Positions 7,652 to 15,997 of a stretch of DNA of 60,694 nucleotides are shown here, in pieces. This DNA is from an uncultured Lachnospiraceae bacterium (lineage in GTDB: Bacteria; Bacillota; Clostridia; Lachnospirales; Lachnospiraceae), in contig CAJTYM010000025.1 in assembly GCA_910583835.1 (NCBI GenBank), positions 1 through 60,694 on the forward strand, written 5' to 3'. Under the pieces are notes generated by a model that made no database searches, was not told the origin of the DNA, and saw nothing but the letters and a program-made list of their open reading frames with translations. Position 1 is the first letter of the stretch. Each line of letters starts with the position of its first letter. A program made the position numbers and the translations under genes.

Positions 7652-8368
7652 TCATTCATCAAATTTCCAATCCTTTTCATTAAAAAAAGATTTAAGAAAT
7701 GTCACATGAATTAACGGAACTTCAGCTTCATATTGTGTAAATAAGTGATACCCTTGATATGTGTAATAATGATTTCCAAAGGAATCATCATAACTTAATT
7801 GAAAATAGCCTTCTACTCTAGTTATACATAAGTTATAATCCATTTCGATAAACATTGGCCAATGTAGTATGCCCGTTGTCTGCTGTGGTAATAAATTAAA
7901 TTCTCCTACAGGCTTTGTATTGTATTCTCTTGCATATTTCGCTTCTTGATTTTTAATTTCATCTATAACAAATTTTTCACCATTGATCCAAACTAGCTTA
8001 GGTATCCATGTTAGTTCAATATTAAACGCTGGGCCATTTCCATAATTTCGAAGAGTTCCAAATAAACGTATTTTTCCATCTACCAAAAAATCTCTTCGAA
8101 TTGAGATAGCATCTGGAGGCACATCCTTTTTCACTCTCTGCATCACCGCAGGGGAAAAACCAGGACTAGTTCGCCCTGCCTTAACAAAAACAGCTTTGTC
8201 ACATACTCCACCTTGTTCAAAAAGCAAGTATGGCTTTTGAGCTAACACTTTTTCACGCCTAACCTCCTTCAATGTCTTTAATGAAAACCAAAATGAAATT
8301 ATTATTCCAACAGCAGTAATTATTGGTGCAAATATGTTAAAAATGTAATAGATATTTTCTAATTTCAA
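7652..8368 (-). CDS. Membrane-anchored hypothetical protein
   Basis: A 238-residue protein with one N-terminal hydrophobic helix (IFAPIITAVGIIISFWF) followed by a basic LKTLKEVRREK segment. A soluble part of about 200 residues follows, with beta-rich, aromatic sequence (LRNYGNGPAFNIELTWIPK; GYFQLSYDDSFGNHYYTY). Start is a TTG at 8368 with AAGGAG about 11 nt upstream; no nearer ATG gives a better site. No family recognised. It stands alone between mobile remnants and may be cargo of one of them. Confidence 0.65.
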   Translation of the reverse strand: MKLENIYYIFNIFAPIITAVGIIISFWFSLKTLKEVRREKVLAQKPYLLFEQGGVCDKAVFVKAGRTSPGFSPAVMQRVKKDVPPDAISIRRDFLVDGKIRLFGTLRNYGNGPAFNIELTWIPKLVWINGEKFVIDEIKNQEAKYAREYNTKPVGEFNLLPQQTTGILHWPMFIEMDYNLCITRVEGYFQLSYDDSFGNHYYTYQGYHLFTQYEAEVPLIHVTFLKSFFNEKDWKFDE

Positions 8369-8581
8369 TTTATACCCTTCTCCTTTGTATTATTGACAAT
8401 TCTGCGTATAAAAACCTTTTTATTCTACATAATACCATATAATAAATTCAAAATCTATTAGTAGTAAGCTTTTTTATCAATTTGTCCTATACTATTTTCG
8501 TTCGGTCAGTAAAAGGCACTTGAAAGTGTAAAGTTTAGTTCTGGTTATACGTGAAAATAATATATGAATAAATTATGTTCT

Positions 8582-8833
8582 CTAATGAAAGTTGACATCT
8601 GCATAACAGCCGCATGGCATATCCTTTAAAACACCAACAGAATTATCTAAATCAAAAACCCATTTGAGAGATACTAACTTTGCTTGATTTGTTTCATGTG
8701 TTTCTCCACATAAAAATTGCCACATTCCATCATCTTCATCATGTGATACATATAGAATAGGTGCTTGACCCTCCATTATATGGCAACAGATAATCGTTAC
8801 CGTATCAGGTGAATCATAAAAAGGAAATTTCAT
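8582..8833 (-). CDS. Small conserved hypothetical protein (immunity-like)
   Basis: An 83-residue acidic protein starting MKFPFYDSPDTVTIICCHIM, with a YVSHDEDDGMWQFLCGETH core and a DMPCGC tail. AAAGGAG lies 8 nt before the ATG at 8833; the open frame runs further upstream but antisense to nothing useful and without a site. The HDEDG-WQFLCG pattern is common in small Firmicute and Bacteroidetes proteins often found alone or beside toxin genes, so an immunity role is possible but not shown. It adjoins a decayed topB 3' end. Confidence 0.6.
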   Translation of the reverse strand: MKFPFYDSPDTVTIICCHIMEGQAPILYVSHDEDDGMWQFLCGETHETNQAKLVSLKWVFDLDNSVGVLKDMPCGCYADVNFH

Positions 8834-8930
8834 GTCTGCTACTCCTTTCAAATCCCACTTTACCCTTCTAACAATATACCACAACCACAACACTATTTCT
8901 ACTCTATTTCCGTTTTCTGTCTGAATGCTT

Positions 8931-9492
8931 TCACTCAGGGAACTCCATAGTAAATTTAAACCTTCTGCCGCTTTTTTCTTCCCCATTTTGGCTGTAATAA
9001 TATTCTTCCGTCCCATTGGGTACAATGTAGGCGTCATAAGGCTTTTCTGTCCTGCTTTTTAAGCCCTTCAGCAATATTTTCTTTCCGGCAAGCAGCTCCC
9101 CTATCTGCATATCCGTAAGGGCAACGCCCATTATCCGGTTTACGTTCATGCCACATTTATTCACGCAGTAGGCGCCGAATTTTCCTTTCACTACCGGACT
9201 GCCACAATTTGGGCAGTTCCCCTCCGGCTACCAGTGCCAGGGCATTTTCCCAATCGGCAGTGAGTTTCGGGGACTTCACCACTTCAGGCAGCACTTCAAT
9301 CAGTTTCATTCCATCCTCTGTTGGTATCATCTGCTTTTTCTCACGCCTCACAAAACCATCCTTCACCAGCTTTTCAATAATATCCGCCCTTGTCGCAGGA
9401 GTGCCTAAACCTTTCCGCTCTGCCTCCATTTCCATGTCCTCTGCCCCGGCTTTCTCAAGAGCTGACAACAGGCTGTCCTCTGATAAGGTTTG
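8931..9492 (-). pseudogene. topB: Decayed 3' end of DNA topoisomerase III, copy 1
   Basis: The minus strand reads LLSALEKAGAEDMEMEAERK then LGTPATRADIIEKLVKDG and EVLPEVVKSPKLTADWENAL, which is the C-terminal half of a plasmid/ICE-type TopB. After ALVAGGE the frame is lost. It resumes in another frame with the zinc-finger NCPNCGSPVVKGKFGAYC and continues to the end. Compared with copy 2 (10349-10972), about 45 residues are deleted and the frame is shifted. The catalytic N-terminal domain is absent. It is a non-functional remnant of a conjugative element. Confidence 0.85.
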
Positions 9493-9509
9493 TCAATTGT
9501 TGATATGGA

Positions 9510-9629
9510 TTATTTCTGGCTTTTCTCAAGGCTTTCATTGATAATCAGCCTCTGTAGCCTGTCCTTAAAGTTCTTGTCAGTATCTTCACTAAAATGTATT
9601 TTGATGATATAAGTTGTATTCCCCAACAA
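9510..9629 (-). pseudogene. TnpW-like remnant
   Basis: A frame too short to be listed normally reads GNTTYIIKIHFSEDTDKNFK then DRLQRLIINESLEKSQK and stops. This matches the TnpW pattern (TTYIVKVHFSE, RLI..E) of Tn4451-like transposons. The N-terminal part is missing, with a TGA a few codons upstream. It abuts the topB remnant and marks an old transposon end. Confidence 0.55.
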
Positions 9630-9655
9630 TCAAGAAATATAGTGTTGAAATATTA

Positions 9656-10117
9656 TCATTCAAGAGGCTTAATAATGTACTTTTCAAATTTTTCTGGTAT
9701 CGTATAATTTCTTATATGCTCATATTTAATCATTTTTCTATTTCCTAAAGAATCTACATAATATAGTAATTCATCATAACCTAATGGATTGTGAGCCCCT
9801 ATTTGCGGTGTTACACCAAAGTTGACAGAAATAAAACCATTACTGGGTTTTTCAACTTCCAAAATGACAGTTTCATAATTATAAATAGCTATTTCACCTG
9901 AATAATACTCTGAATAGAAATTCTCTACGTGTTTTCTTATATTTTCAATAAACATTGAAACTATCATTTCATCCTTTATTTCATCTGAAGTTACTGAGTT
10001 TACATTAAAAGTTTCCACTGATTCTTTTTCCTTACTTTCAAATAAACATAATAGTATAATAATTAAAATAATAAATAAATCAGCAAAAAACAAATATCTC
10101 TTCATAAATAATCCCAT
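9656..10117 (-). CDS. DUF3888-like exported or membrane-anchored protein
   Basis: A 153-residue protein with an N-terminal membrane segment (YLFFADLFIILIIILLCLF) and a soluble domain containing VSMFIENIRKHVENFYSEYY and VNFGVTPQIGAHNPLGYDEL. The GxHxPxG pattern followed by KYEHIRNYTIPEKF resembles DUF3888 of Clostridium and Bacillus. Function is unknown; the mature part would lie outside the membrane. Start is ATG 10117 or, four codons later, 10105; neither has a strong ribosome site. It sits between two topB remnants and may be foreign cargo. Confidence 0.6.
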   Translation of the reverse strand: MGLFMKRYLFFADLFIILIIILLCLFESKEKESVETFNVNSVTSDEIKDEMIVSMFIENIRKHVENFYSEYYSGEIAIYNYETVILEVEKPSNGFISVNFGVTPQIGAHNPLGYDELLYYVDSLGNRKMIKYEHIRNYTIPEKFEKYIIKPLE

Positions 10118-10348
10118 GAATATTTCTCAATTCAAATATATTCATAGACTAATTTCCTCATTCATTTATTCACTTCTGAACTCAAAGTAGACAAGACCTC
10201 ATAAAAACCTCCACACAATTCTTATTTGTCGCTCACTGCTATATTTAACGTTTATCTCCTCCAATCTCAACAAAGTATCCCTTAATTTTGATTCCAAAAG
10301 GCGTATGAAACTGTTACACTCCACACACCTTTACGCTGTTACTTACTC

Positions 10349-10972
10349 TTATTTCTTACTTTTTTGAAATTCCAATCTGACTTTATACTGCGTTCCTTCG
10401 ATTACCTTACCATTTTTGGTGTAGGAATAATCCTCAATGCCCTCTGGGATAAGGTACGCATCATAGCTACCTCTCTTTCCTTTCAAACCTTTTACAAGTG
10501 TCTTTTCCCCCTCAAGCAGGCTTTTTATCTGACTATCGGAGAGAACGGCTCCCATAGACCGCCCCACGTTCATGCCGCACTTATTTTTACAATAAGCGCC
10601 GAATTTCCCTTTTACCACATCTCCGCCGCACTTTGGGCATTTTCCCAACGCAGTCTTTGCGTTTCGTTCCTGTGTGCCTCCTCCAAACATGGATTTCTGC
10701 TCGTCATTGACACTATGGTATGTCTGCACAAGTTCTTTTACCATAGCCTCTATGCCGCCCATAAATTCCTGTATGGAATACTCTCCCTTTGCAATGAGTG
10801 CCAGGACATTTTCCCAATCGACAGTGAGTTTCGGGGACTTCACCACTTCAGGCAACACTTCAATCAGTTTCATTCCATCCGCTGTTGGTATCATCTGCTT
10901 TTTCTCACGCCTCACAAAACCATCTTTCACCAGCTTTTCAATAATATCCGCCCTTGTCGCAGGAGTGCCTAA
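10349..10972 (-). pseudogene. topB: 3' end of DNA topoisomerase III, copy 2
   Basis: Reads LGTPATRADIIEKLVKDGFV, EVLPEVVKSPKLTVDWENVL, FMGGIEAMVKELVQTYHSV and the zinc finger GKCPKCGGDVVKGKFGAYC, and ends EFQKSKK. This is the C-terminal part of TopB with the domain that copy 1 lost. The catalytic part is missing. The frame breaks at 10972 exactly where sequence leading into an IS3-like tip begins. About 172 bp (10800-10972) are roughly 95% identical to 9240-9411, so the two remnants come from closely related elements. Confidence 0.85.
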
Positions 10973-10991
10973 GTTGGTGTTAGTATATAAG

Positions 10992-11123
10992 TGTGGACAG
11001 GAAAAGTTGAACAACCTATACTAACAAGCAAAAAGCAAAGGAGATTTTAACATGGCGAAAAACCAGAAATCTTACACTCCGGAATTCAAGCAGCAAATCG
11101 TGGATCTGTATAATGCCGATTGA
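10992..11123 (+). mobile_element. Tip of an IS3-family insertion sequence with orfA stub
   Basis: TGTGGACAGG at 10992 resembles an IS3/IS150-type terminal repeat. An ATG at 11052 with AGGAG upstream encodes MAKNQKSYTPEFKQQIVDLY then NAD and a TGA at 11121-11123. This is the start of an IS3-family orfA, whose helix-turn-helix would continue. It is cut short where the next element begins. Only about 130 bp remain. Confidence 0.7.
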
Positions 11124-11160
11124 TCTCCTTTCCGTTTCATCAAAAAAGGACTAAAGTCTT

Positions 11161-12873
11161 TTAAGCTGTCGCTTTCAGATTTAGTCCTAAACGTGTAACA
11201 GAGAAACTTCCTTTCGTGCCTTTCAATATGTATGGTTCGGCACAAACAGAAGTTTCACTGCCACGTTTCCTTTTTATCCAAAAGGACATCGACTCATCCA
11301 CGACTTTTAAATAAACATTTAGTTTTACAACATTTCTTTTATCTGTTTTCTCTACCTCTATCCGGTCAAGAATCGTATCTGCCATTCCGTCACTGATGCC
11401 TTCTTCAAAATCAAGCTCATTGGAAATCAGACCCCGAAATGTATTAATTGTATCAATCACACACTTATTTTTCTGCTTGTCCTCCTCTAACTGCTTAATT
11501 TTTTCCTTGGCTTGCTCAATCTGAGCGTTGAAGGAGTTGTTTCTTTTTTCAAATTCATCGTCAGAAATTCTGCCTTTAATACTCAAATCCAGCAGCTTGT
11601 CCTTTTTTTTCAGCAAATCATTAATTTCCAGTCTATACTTTGCCACATCATGCTCTATGGTGGATTGCCCTGAAACATCCGTATATATCTTAATTAAGTC
11701 ATGTATGATATTTGATTTATTTAAAATCAAATCCCGGCAAATCTGTTTCATTACTTCATCAAGTTCTGCTGTATAGATTGTCGGTGATCCACAGGCGCTC
11801 CTTCCCTTTTCAGAATAAACCTTACACTGCCAGACTTCCTTTGTGCCGCTTTTGTATTTGTATATCTTGTGGTGGTAGGAAGTTCCGTGTTCCATACATA
11901 TGATTTTTCCACTATATTTGTACCGGTTCGTATATGCGCCTGTGGCTGCTGACTCTTTTAAAGCAGTTCCCCGCTTATTAAGAATCATATTTGCCCTGTC
12001 CCATAATTCCTCTGATACAATCGGCGGAACATTTTCTTTATCCTCATACATTACCCATTCTTCCGGTTCAATATATTTTCTGGCATTATGCCTGTAGTCA
12101 TATTTCTGTGTCTTATTTCCGCAATAGTAGCCCTTATACTTTGGATTCGCGATGATATTCCTTATTGTACTGGTAGCAAGGTCATTGTTCCTGGAATTTT
12201 TGACCCCCTGCTCCCCTAAAACCCTTGATATTACCCTCATGCCTAAACGCTGGTTCACGTACATATCAAAGATCTCCCTGATAATTTCCGCTTCCTCTTC
12301 CACGATAACAAGCTTTCCATTATCTTTTTTATAACCCCAAATCCTGTTATTGCCCAACACAGAGCCTTTTTCTATTGCTCGTTTAAAGCCAAACCGCACC
12401 CTCTCGGAAATCTTACGCACCTCATCCTGCGCAATGCTGCTCATAATTGTCAGCCGCAGCTCGCTGTCCGGCAGTAACGTATTGATATTGTCTGACTGGA
12501 ACAAGACGCCCACGCCAAATGTCAATAATTGTTGCGTATATTGAATACTGTCTACTGTGTTTCTTGAAAAACGAGAAATCTCTTTCGTAATAATAAAATC
12601 AAATTTTCCTAACTTTGCATCTTCAATCATCGTAAGGAAACTCTCTCTCTTTTTTACGCTTGTCGCACTTAAACCTTCATCTATGTAACCTTCCACAAAT
12701 TCCCAATGTGAATTTCCATTTATCATGTCTGAATAATATTTTATCTGTGCCGATAAGGAATGCAACTGTTCATCTTTTTCCGTAGACACCCTTGCATAAT
12801 AAGTAACTCTCATCGGAATATCATAAATAGACTTTCCGCTATTCAATTCTCTTCTTAAATTATATAAGTCCAT
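11161..12873 (-). CDS. Large serine recombinase, second type
   Basis: A 570-residue recombinase with the resolvase domain motif YYARVSTEKD, nucleophilic Ser near residue 30, and TKEISRFSRNTVDS. The recombinase domain follows, with NNRIWGYKK and a degenerate ribbon (CMEHG ... WQCKVYSEKGRSACGS), then a coiled coil (LLKKKDKLLDL; QIEQAKEKIKQLEED) near 400-470. It would catalyse integration or excision between att sites. ATG 12873 has AAAGGGAG 11 nt upstream; ATG 12915 is an alternative without a site. It is unrelated in sequence detail to the recombinase at 3496-5163, so a second element is implied. It ends 38 nt from the IS3 stub. Confidence 0.88.
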   Translation of the reverse strand: MDLYNLRRELNSGKSIYDIPMRVTYYARVSTEKDEQLHSLSAQIKYYSDMINGNSHWEFVEGYIDEGLSATSVKKRESFLTMIEDAKLGKFDFIITKEISRFSRNTVDSIQYTQQLLTFGVGVLFQSDNINTLLPDSELRLTIMSSIAQDEVRKISERVRFGFKRAIEKGSVLGNNRIWGYKKDNGKLVIVEEEAEIIREIFDMYVNQRLGMRVISRVLGEQGVKNSRNNDLATSTIRNIIANPKYKGYYCGNKTQKYDYRHNARKYIEPEEWVMYEDKENVPPIVSEELWDRANMILNKRGTALKESAATGAYTNRYKYSGKIICMEHGTSYHHKIYKYKSGTKEVWQCKVYSEKGRSACGSPTIYTAELDEVMKQICRDLILNKSNIIHDLIKIYTDVSGQSTIEHDVAKYRLEINDLLKKKDKLLDLSIKGRISDDEFEKRNNSFNAQIEQAKEKIKQLEEDKQKNKCVIDTINTFRGLISNELDFEEGISDGMADTILDRIEVEKTDKRNVVKLNVYLKVVDESMSFWIKRKRGSETSVCAEPYILKGTKGSFSVTRLGLNLKATA

Positions 12874-12937
12874 ATAGACGTCTGCTCCCTTTAATATCTT
12901 TCTGTGGCTTGTCATTATACGTTTTATTTATTTTTCG

Positions 12938-13078
12938 TCAAAGGTTTTTTATTATCATCTTCTTTGCCTTATCATATAATTCCTTTGAAATAAGACCTTT
13001 ATTGTACAGTTGTTCATTAATATGTAACTTCACCTGGACTTCATACTCATCCATGATATTTTTCTGTTCAACCGTCAC
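12938..13078 (-). CDS. 46-aa recombinase-associated small protein (SHOCT-like end)
   Basis: A GTG at 13078 with GAGGTGG 9 nt upstream starts a 46-residue protein (MTVEQKNIMDEYEVQVKLHI then NEQLYNKGLISKELYDKAKK). The ending 'INEQLYNKGLISKELYDKAK' resembles SHOCT-type short helical tails. It lies 64 nt upstream of the recombinase in the same direction and is often a partner of such genes, possibly a recombination directionality factor or regulator; that is inference. Confidence 0.55.
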   Translation of the reverse strand: MTVEQKNIMDEYEVQVKLHINEQLYNKGLISKELYDKAKKMIIKNL

Positions 13079-13140
13079 TTTCGCCTGCCACCTCTTTTTA
13101 TTTTTTACATTTTATTCAACTTCTTCAGACGAAATGCTTA

Positions 13141-13320
13141 TCATATTATTTTATCTGCCCATGACAGCCACAAAGCCGCTTTTCGGCTCTCATCCGCAGA
13201 CAAAACTTTTCCAATTCTCTCAAAAACACATATGAGTGGCAGTTCATTACGCTGCCCACATCGGAATCGCACCGTCAGTTCATTGACTGGCCATGCCTTA
13301 ACTTCAATACTGATTTTCAA
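13141..13320 (-). CDS. Truncated hypothetical protein
   Basis: A frame from a TTG at 13320 (AGGGAATA before it) reads LKISIEVKAWPVNELTVRFR then CGQRNELPLICVFERIGKVL and ends WLSWADKII. The conserved-looking first 45 residues followed by a short unrelated tail suggest a gene cut by rearrangement. A GTG at 13368 would give 75 residues. No family is assigned. It lies between the serine recombinase module and an IS110 stub. Confidence 0.4.
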   Translation of the reverse strand: MKISIEVKAWPVNELTVRFRCGQRNELPLICVFERIGKVLSADESRKAALWLSWADKII

Positions 13321-13393
13321 TATTCCCTCGTATCTGTTTCCATAATAAAATGGAAACAGGCCAGACACTTACGAGTTGAAACAGAACACCAGC

Positions 13394-13549
13394 TTAAAGA
13401 TTTTCGATAAACATCAAAATATTTCTATAATCCGGTGTTACCTTAATTGTTGCAAATACACGGTCATCCTCTCCAATAATCGGCTCCATTGCGCATAATG
13501 TGTAATTTGTGGTATGGACATCCATTCCAATTTTTAGTATTCTTTTCAT
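13394..13549 (-). pseudogene. 5' stub of an IS110-family transposase
   Basis: From ATG 13549 (GGAGATC upstream) the frame reads MKRILKIGMDVHTTNYTLCA then MEPIIGEDDRVFATIK and ends after 51 codons at TAA 13394. The IGMDVHTTNYT segment is the DEDD-motif start of IS110-type transposases (DEDD_Tnp_IS110), normally about 350-400 residues. Only the N-terminus remains. The upstream 13550-13640 segment contains GGTAA/TTACC pairing and may be what is left of the noncoding end. Confidence 0.7.
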
Positions 13550-13664
13550 ATGAGTGATCTCCTTTTGTATGTGGTAATCCCTGTTACCTTTGTTTTTGTC
13601 AAACTCTAGTATACAGATAAATCCACGTTGTTACAAATGTGAGGTCACTTCATATTATCTAACC

Positions 13665-13687
13665 CTATAAATAAAAGCCCTCCGGGC
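13665..13687 (-). terminator. Intrinsic terminator of lspA
   Basis: On the minus strand GCCC-GGA-GGGC (13677-13687) is followed by TTTTATTTAT, 20 nt past the lspA stop. The stem is short but G/C-only. Confidence 0.7.
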
Positions 13688-13706
13688 AGGATGCGCACCC
13701 GCACTT

Positions 13707-14153
13707 CTACTTCCTGGCAACAGCCACAAGGATACTTCCAAGAAATATCATGAAATCAGAAATATTAAACACAATCCGGTTCACCCAGGGAAAAGGCGTG
13801 CGAAAGCTGAAATAGTCCACAACATATCCTTTGGCAATCCTGTCGCAGAAATTGCTGCCACCGCCGCCCAGCAGAAGACTCAATCCTAACAGCACACCCG
13901 GATTTTCTTTCTTGCGCAGAAGAAGCGCCCAGGCAATCCCCAATGCCAGCAGCAGGCCGCCGCAGAGATTCCGCACCAGGTTCGGGCTCTTCTCCAGAAA
14001 ATTCAGGACAGCCCCCCGATTGTGGTATCTGCGCAGCACAATCCTGCCCCCACAGATTGAGCTGTATTTTTGTGAATCCATATGCGTGTCAAAATATTTT
14101 TTGAGGGAAAAATCTCCCAGAAATATGGCCAATGCCACAACTGCATATATCAT
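13707..14153 (-). CDS. lspA: Lipoprotein signal peptidase II
   Basis: A 148-residue integral membrane aspartyl peptidase that removes the signal peptide of prolipoproteins after diacylglyceryl transfer. Four hydrophobic segments are visible. The catalytic Asp pair falls in NFCDRIAKGYVVDYFSF (Asp113) and FNISDFMIF (Asp133), and the conserved HNRGAVLNF motif is near residue 44. GGAGAGG lies 7 nt before the ATG. It follows the S8 peptidase gene after a 33-bp tandem repeat array; the two point the same way and may share a transcript. N-terminal LGDFSLKKY is slightly divergent from the usual DQ.TK motif, so it may be a paralogue. Confidence 0.85.
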   Translation of the reverse strand: MIYAVVALAIFLGDFSLKKYFDTHMDSQKYSSICGGRIVLRRYHNRGAVLNFLEKSPNLVRNLCGGLLLALGIAWALLLRKKENPGVLLGLSLLLGGGGSNFCDRIAKGYVVDYFSFRTPFPWVNRIVFNISDFMIFLGSILVAVARK

Positions 14154-14169
14154 CTCTTATCCTCTCCGT

Positions 14170-14284
14170 CTGCTGAATCCGAACATCCCCTATCTTCTAC
14201 GTCTGTTGAATCCGAACATCCCCTATCTTTTACATCTGCTGAATCCAAACATCCCCTATCTTCTACGTCTACTGAATCCGAAAA
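14170..14284. repeat. 33-bp tandem repeat between the S8 peptidase and lspA
   Basis: The word GAATCC recurs at 14175, 14208, 14241 and 14274, giving a perfect 33-bp period. The unit includes GAACATCCCCTATCTTCTAC. The last unit overlaps the 3' end and stop codon of the S8 gene (encoding DFRIQ), so the array grew by duplication of that end. Copies differ by one to three bases. Confidence 0.85.
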
Positions 14285-15951
14285 TCCTCAAACGTCTTGT
14301 AAACATTCATCCTGCCCCATCCATAAGCTTTATCCGGGTACATGCGCTGCGGATCGCGGTCCGCGCTCTGAATCAGGGAGTTCTTGATGGCAATGCCGGT
14401 AATCGTAGAATAATTCCCCCGCACAATGCCCCACTCCATCATCAGCGCAACGCCGCCAGAAGCAACTGCCGCTGCCGCGCTGGTTCCGCTCCTGGTAACA
14501 AACATCCCTCCAGGAGCCGCACCATATACCTCTACGCCAGGCGCCACAAAATCCGGCTTTATCAGCCCGCTCGCCGTAAAGCCTCTGCCAGACCTTAAGT
14601 AAATGCTGTTATCCCCGGCATCATACGCCCCTACCGTCATTGGCGCAGCTGCCGATGACGGCACCGTAAGCGTTGTATCAGGATTGGAACGGACAAAAAA
14701 GACCTCGCCTGTCAGAAATTCCTCAAGCGGAAGCCATACATGAAACATCTCCGAAATCTCTGACTGCTGGTAAACACGAATATTCCAAATACCTTGCGTC
14801 GGCTTCGTAAAACTGATATAGATTACCTGAGAACCATCTAAAATCCCAGTAATGCGATAATCTACCGTAACCTTGGTATCTTCAAACAGAAATTTGTATT
14901 CCCTGCCCCCAGACAAAATATAATCGCTGGGCATACGTTCCCCACTAGGTGAAATAATATCTACCACAAAACGCTGGGGAGCCCTGGCCCAGACTTCAGC
15001 ATAAAAACCTTTAACCCTATCTCCGACATTTATTTCAACATTCTTATAATATTCATCGCTCTGGATTTCTCCCAGAAAATGATGCCGGGAATTTCCCTCG
15101 TTTCCCGCCGCAACTACTACCGCATGGTCCCTGCGCAATGCCATGCCATTGAGCATGGTAGAAAGGGGATTTACGCCCGTATGCCCGCCCATATCCGTAC
15201 CCAGGCCCACACAGATGACAAGGGGCATATGGCGCTCCCGGGCAAGCCGGTTCAGATAGACCACTCCTGCCATGATATCATTTTCCTGATAGGCAACTGC
15301 ATCCTGGCTGATAAAGTAAAAGTCTCGCAGATACTGCTTGGCAGGCTTTAGCTTGACCATGGCAATCTTACTGTAAGGAGCTGCCCCCACAAAATTTTTC
15401 TCAGGAATCTCACTTCCCGCCGCTACGCTTGCCATATAAGTCCCATGCCCCTCTTCATCGGTCATGGGCACAATCTCATGGGGATTCATGCCAGACAACG
15501 CACGGTTAATCTGTTCATCCGTATATTCGCTGCCATAAATAAAACCTTCCGGCGGCATCCCGCCCCTGTCCGTCTGATCCCACACTGCCGCAATCCTGGT
15601 ACTGCCATCGCTGTTACGGAAAACCTCGTTCTCATAATCAATCCCGGAATCCAGAAAGCCAATCAATACACCCTGCCCCTTCAACGCCAATGTAGGCTGG
15701 TTCTGCAGACGCAGTATCCCGCTCACCTCCAGAGCGCTCTCATCCATAGGGGCATAACATCCGGGAATTGCATTGTAGCTGTAATTCCTGATACTGAGCG
15801 GTGGGTTACCCTCCCGCGGCAAATAAACTATATCATAAATGATATCAAGCTTCTGTATGCAGGATGGAGCCGGAAACCTGCGTGTTTCCAGAATAAACTC
15901 ATCAATAAAATCATAATAGTCATTCGAATAGACCGCTTCTTCACAATCCAT
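14269..15951 (-). CDS. S8 subtilisin-like serine protease (Csp-like)
   Basis: A 560-residue subtilase. The catalytic triad is Asp101 (IGFLDSGIDY), His169 (DEEGHGTYMAS) and Ser491 (TRSGTSAAAAV), with oxyanion Asn284 in AAGNEG. About 160 residues are inserted between Asn284 and Ser, including a jelly-roll-like stretch (GIWNIRVYQQ), as in clostridial CspA/B/C germination proteases and related cytoplasmic subtilases. There is no signal peptide, so it may act inside the cell or spore. It lies between clpX-like and lspA genes on the same strand. All catalytic residues are present, so it should be active. Substrate unknown. Confidence 0.85.
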   Translation of the reverse strand: MDCEEAVYSNDYYDFIDEFILETRRFPAPSCIQKLDIIYDIVYLPREGNPPLSIRNYSYNAIPGCYAPMDESALEVSGILRLQNQPTLALKGQGVLIGFLDSGIDYENEVFRNSDGSTRIAAVWDQTDRGGMPPEGFIYGSEYTDEQINRALSGMNPHEIVPMTDEEGHGTYMASVAAGSEIPEKNFVGAAPYSKIAMVKLKPAKQYLRDFYFISQDAVAYQENDIMAGVVYLNRLARERHMPLVICVGLGTDMGGHTGVNPLSTMLNGMALRRDHAVVVAAGNEGNSRHHFLGEIQSDEYYKNVEINVGDRVKGFYAEVWARAPQRFVVDIISPSGERMPSDYILSGGREYKFLFEDTKVTVDYRITGILDGSQVIYISFTKPTQGIWNIRVYQQSEISEMFHVWLPLEEFLTGEVFFVRSNPDTTLTVPSSAAAPMTVGAYDAGDNSIYLRSGRGFTASGLIKPDFVAPGVEVYGAAPGGMFVTRSGTSAAAAVASGGVALMMEWGIVRGNYSTITGIAIKNSLIQSADRDPQRMYPDKAYGWGRMNVYKTFEDFRIQ

Positions 15952-15997
15952 ATGCTGCTCTCTTCTTTTTTATCAGCATATGCAGGAAAACTACAGC

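Noticed and set aside
14175..14280. CRISPR array
   Set aside because: The 33-bp units are contiguous without spacers, so this is a plain tandem repeat; no cas genes are present.
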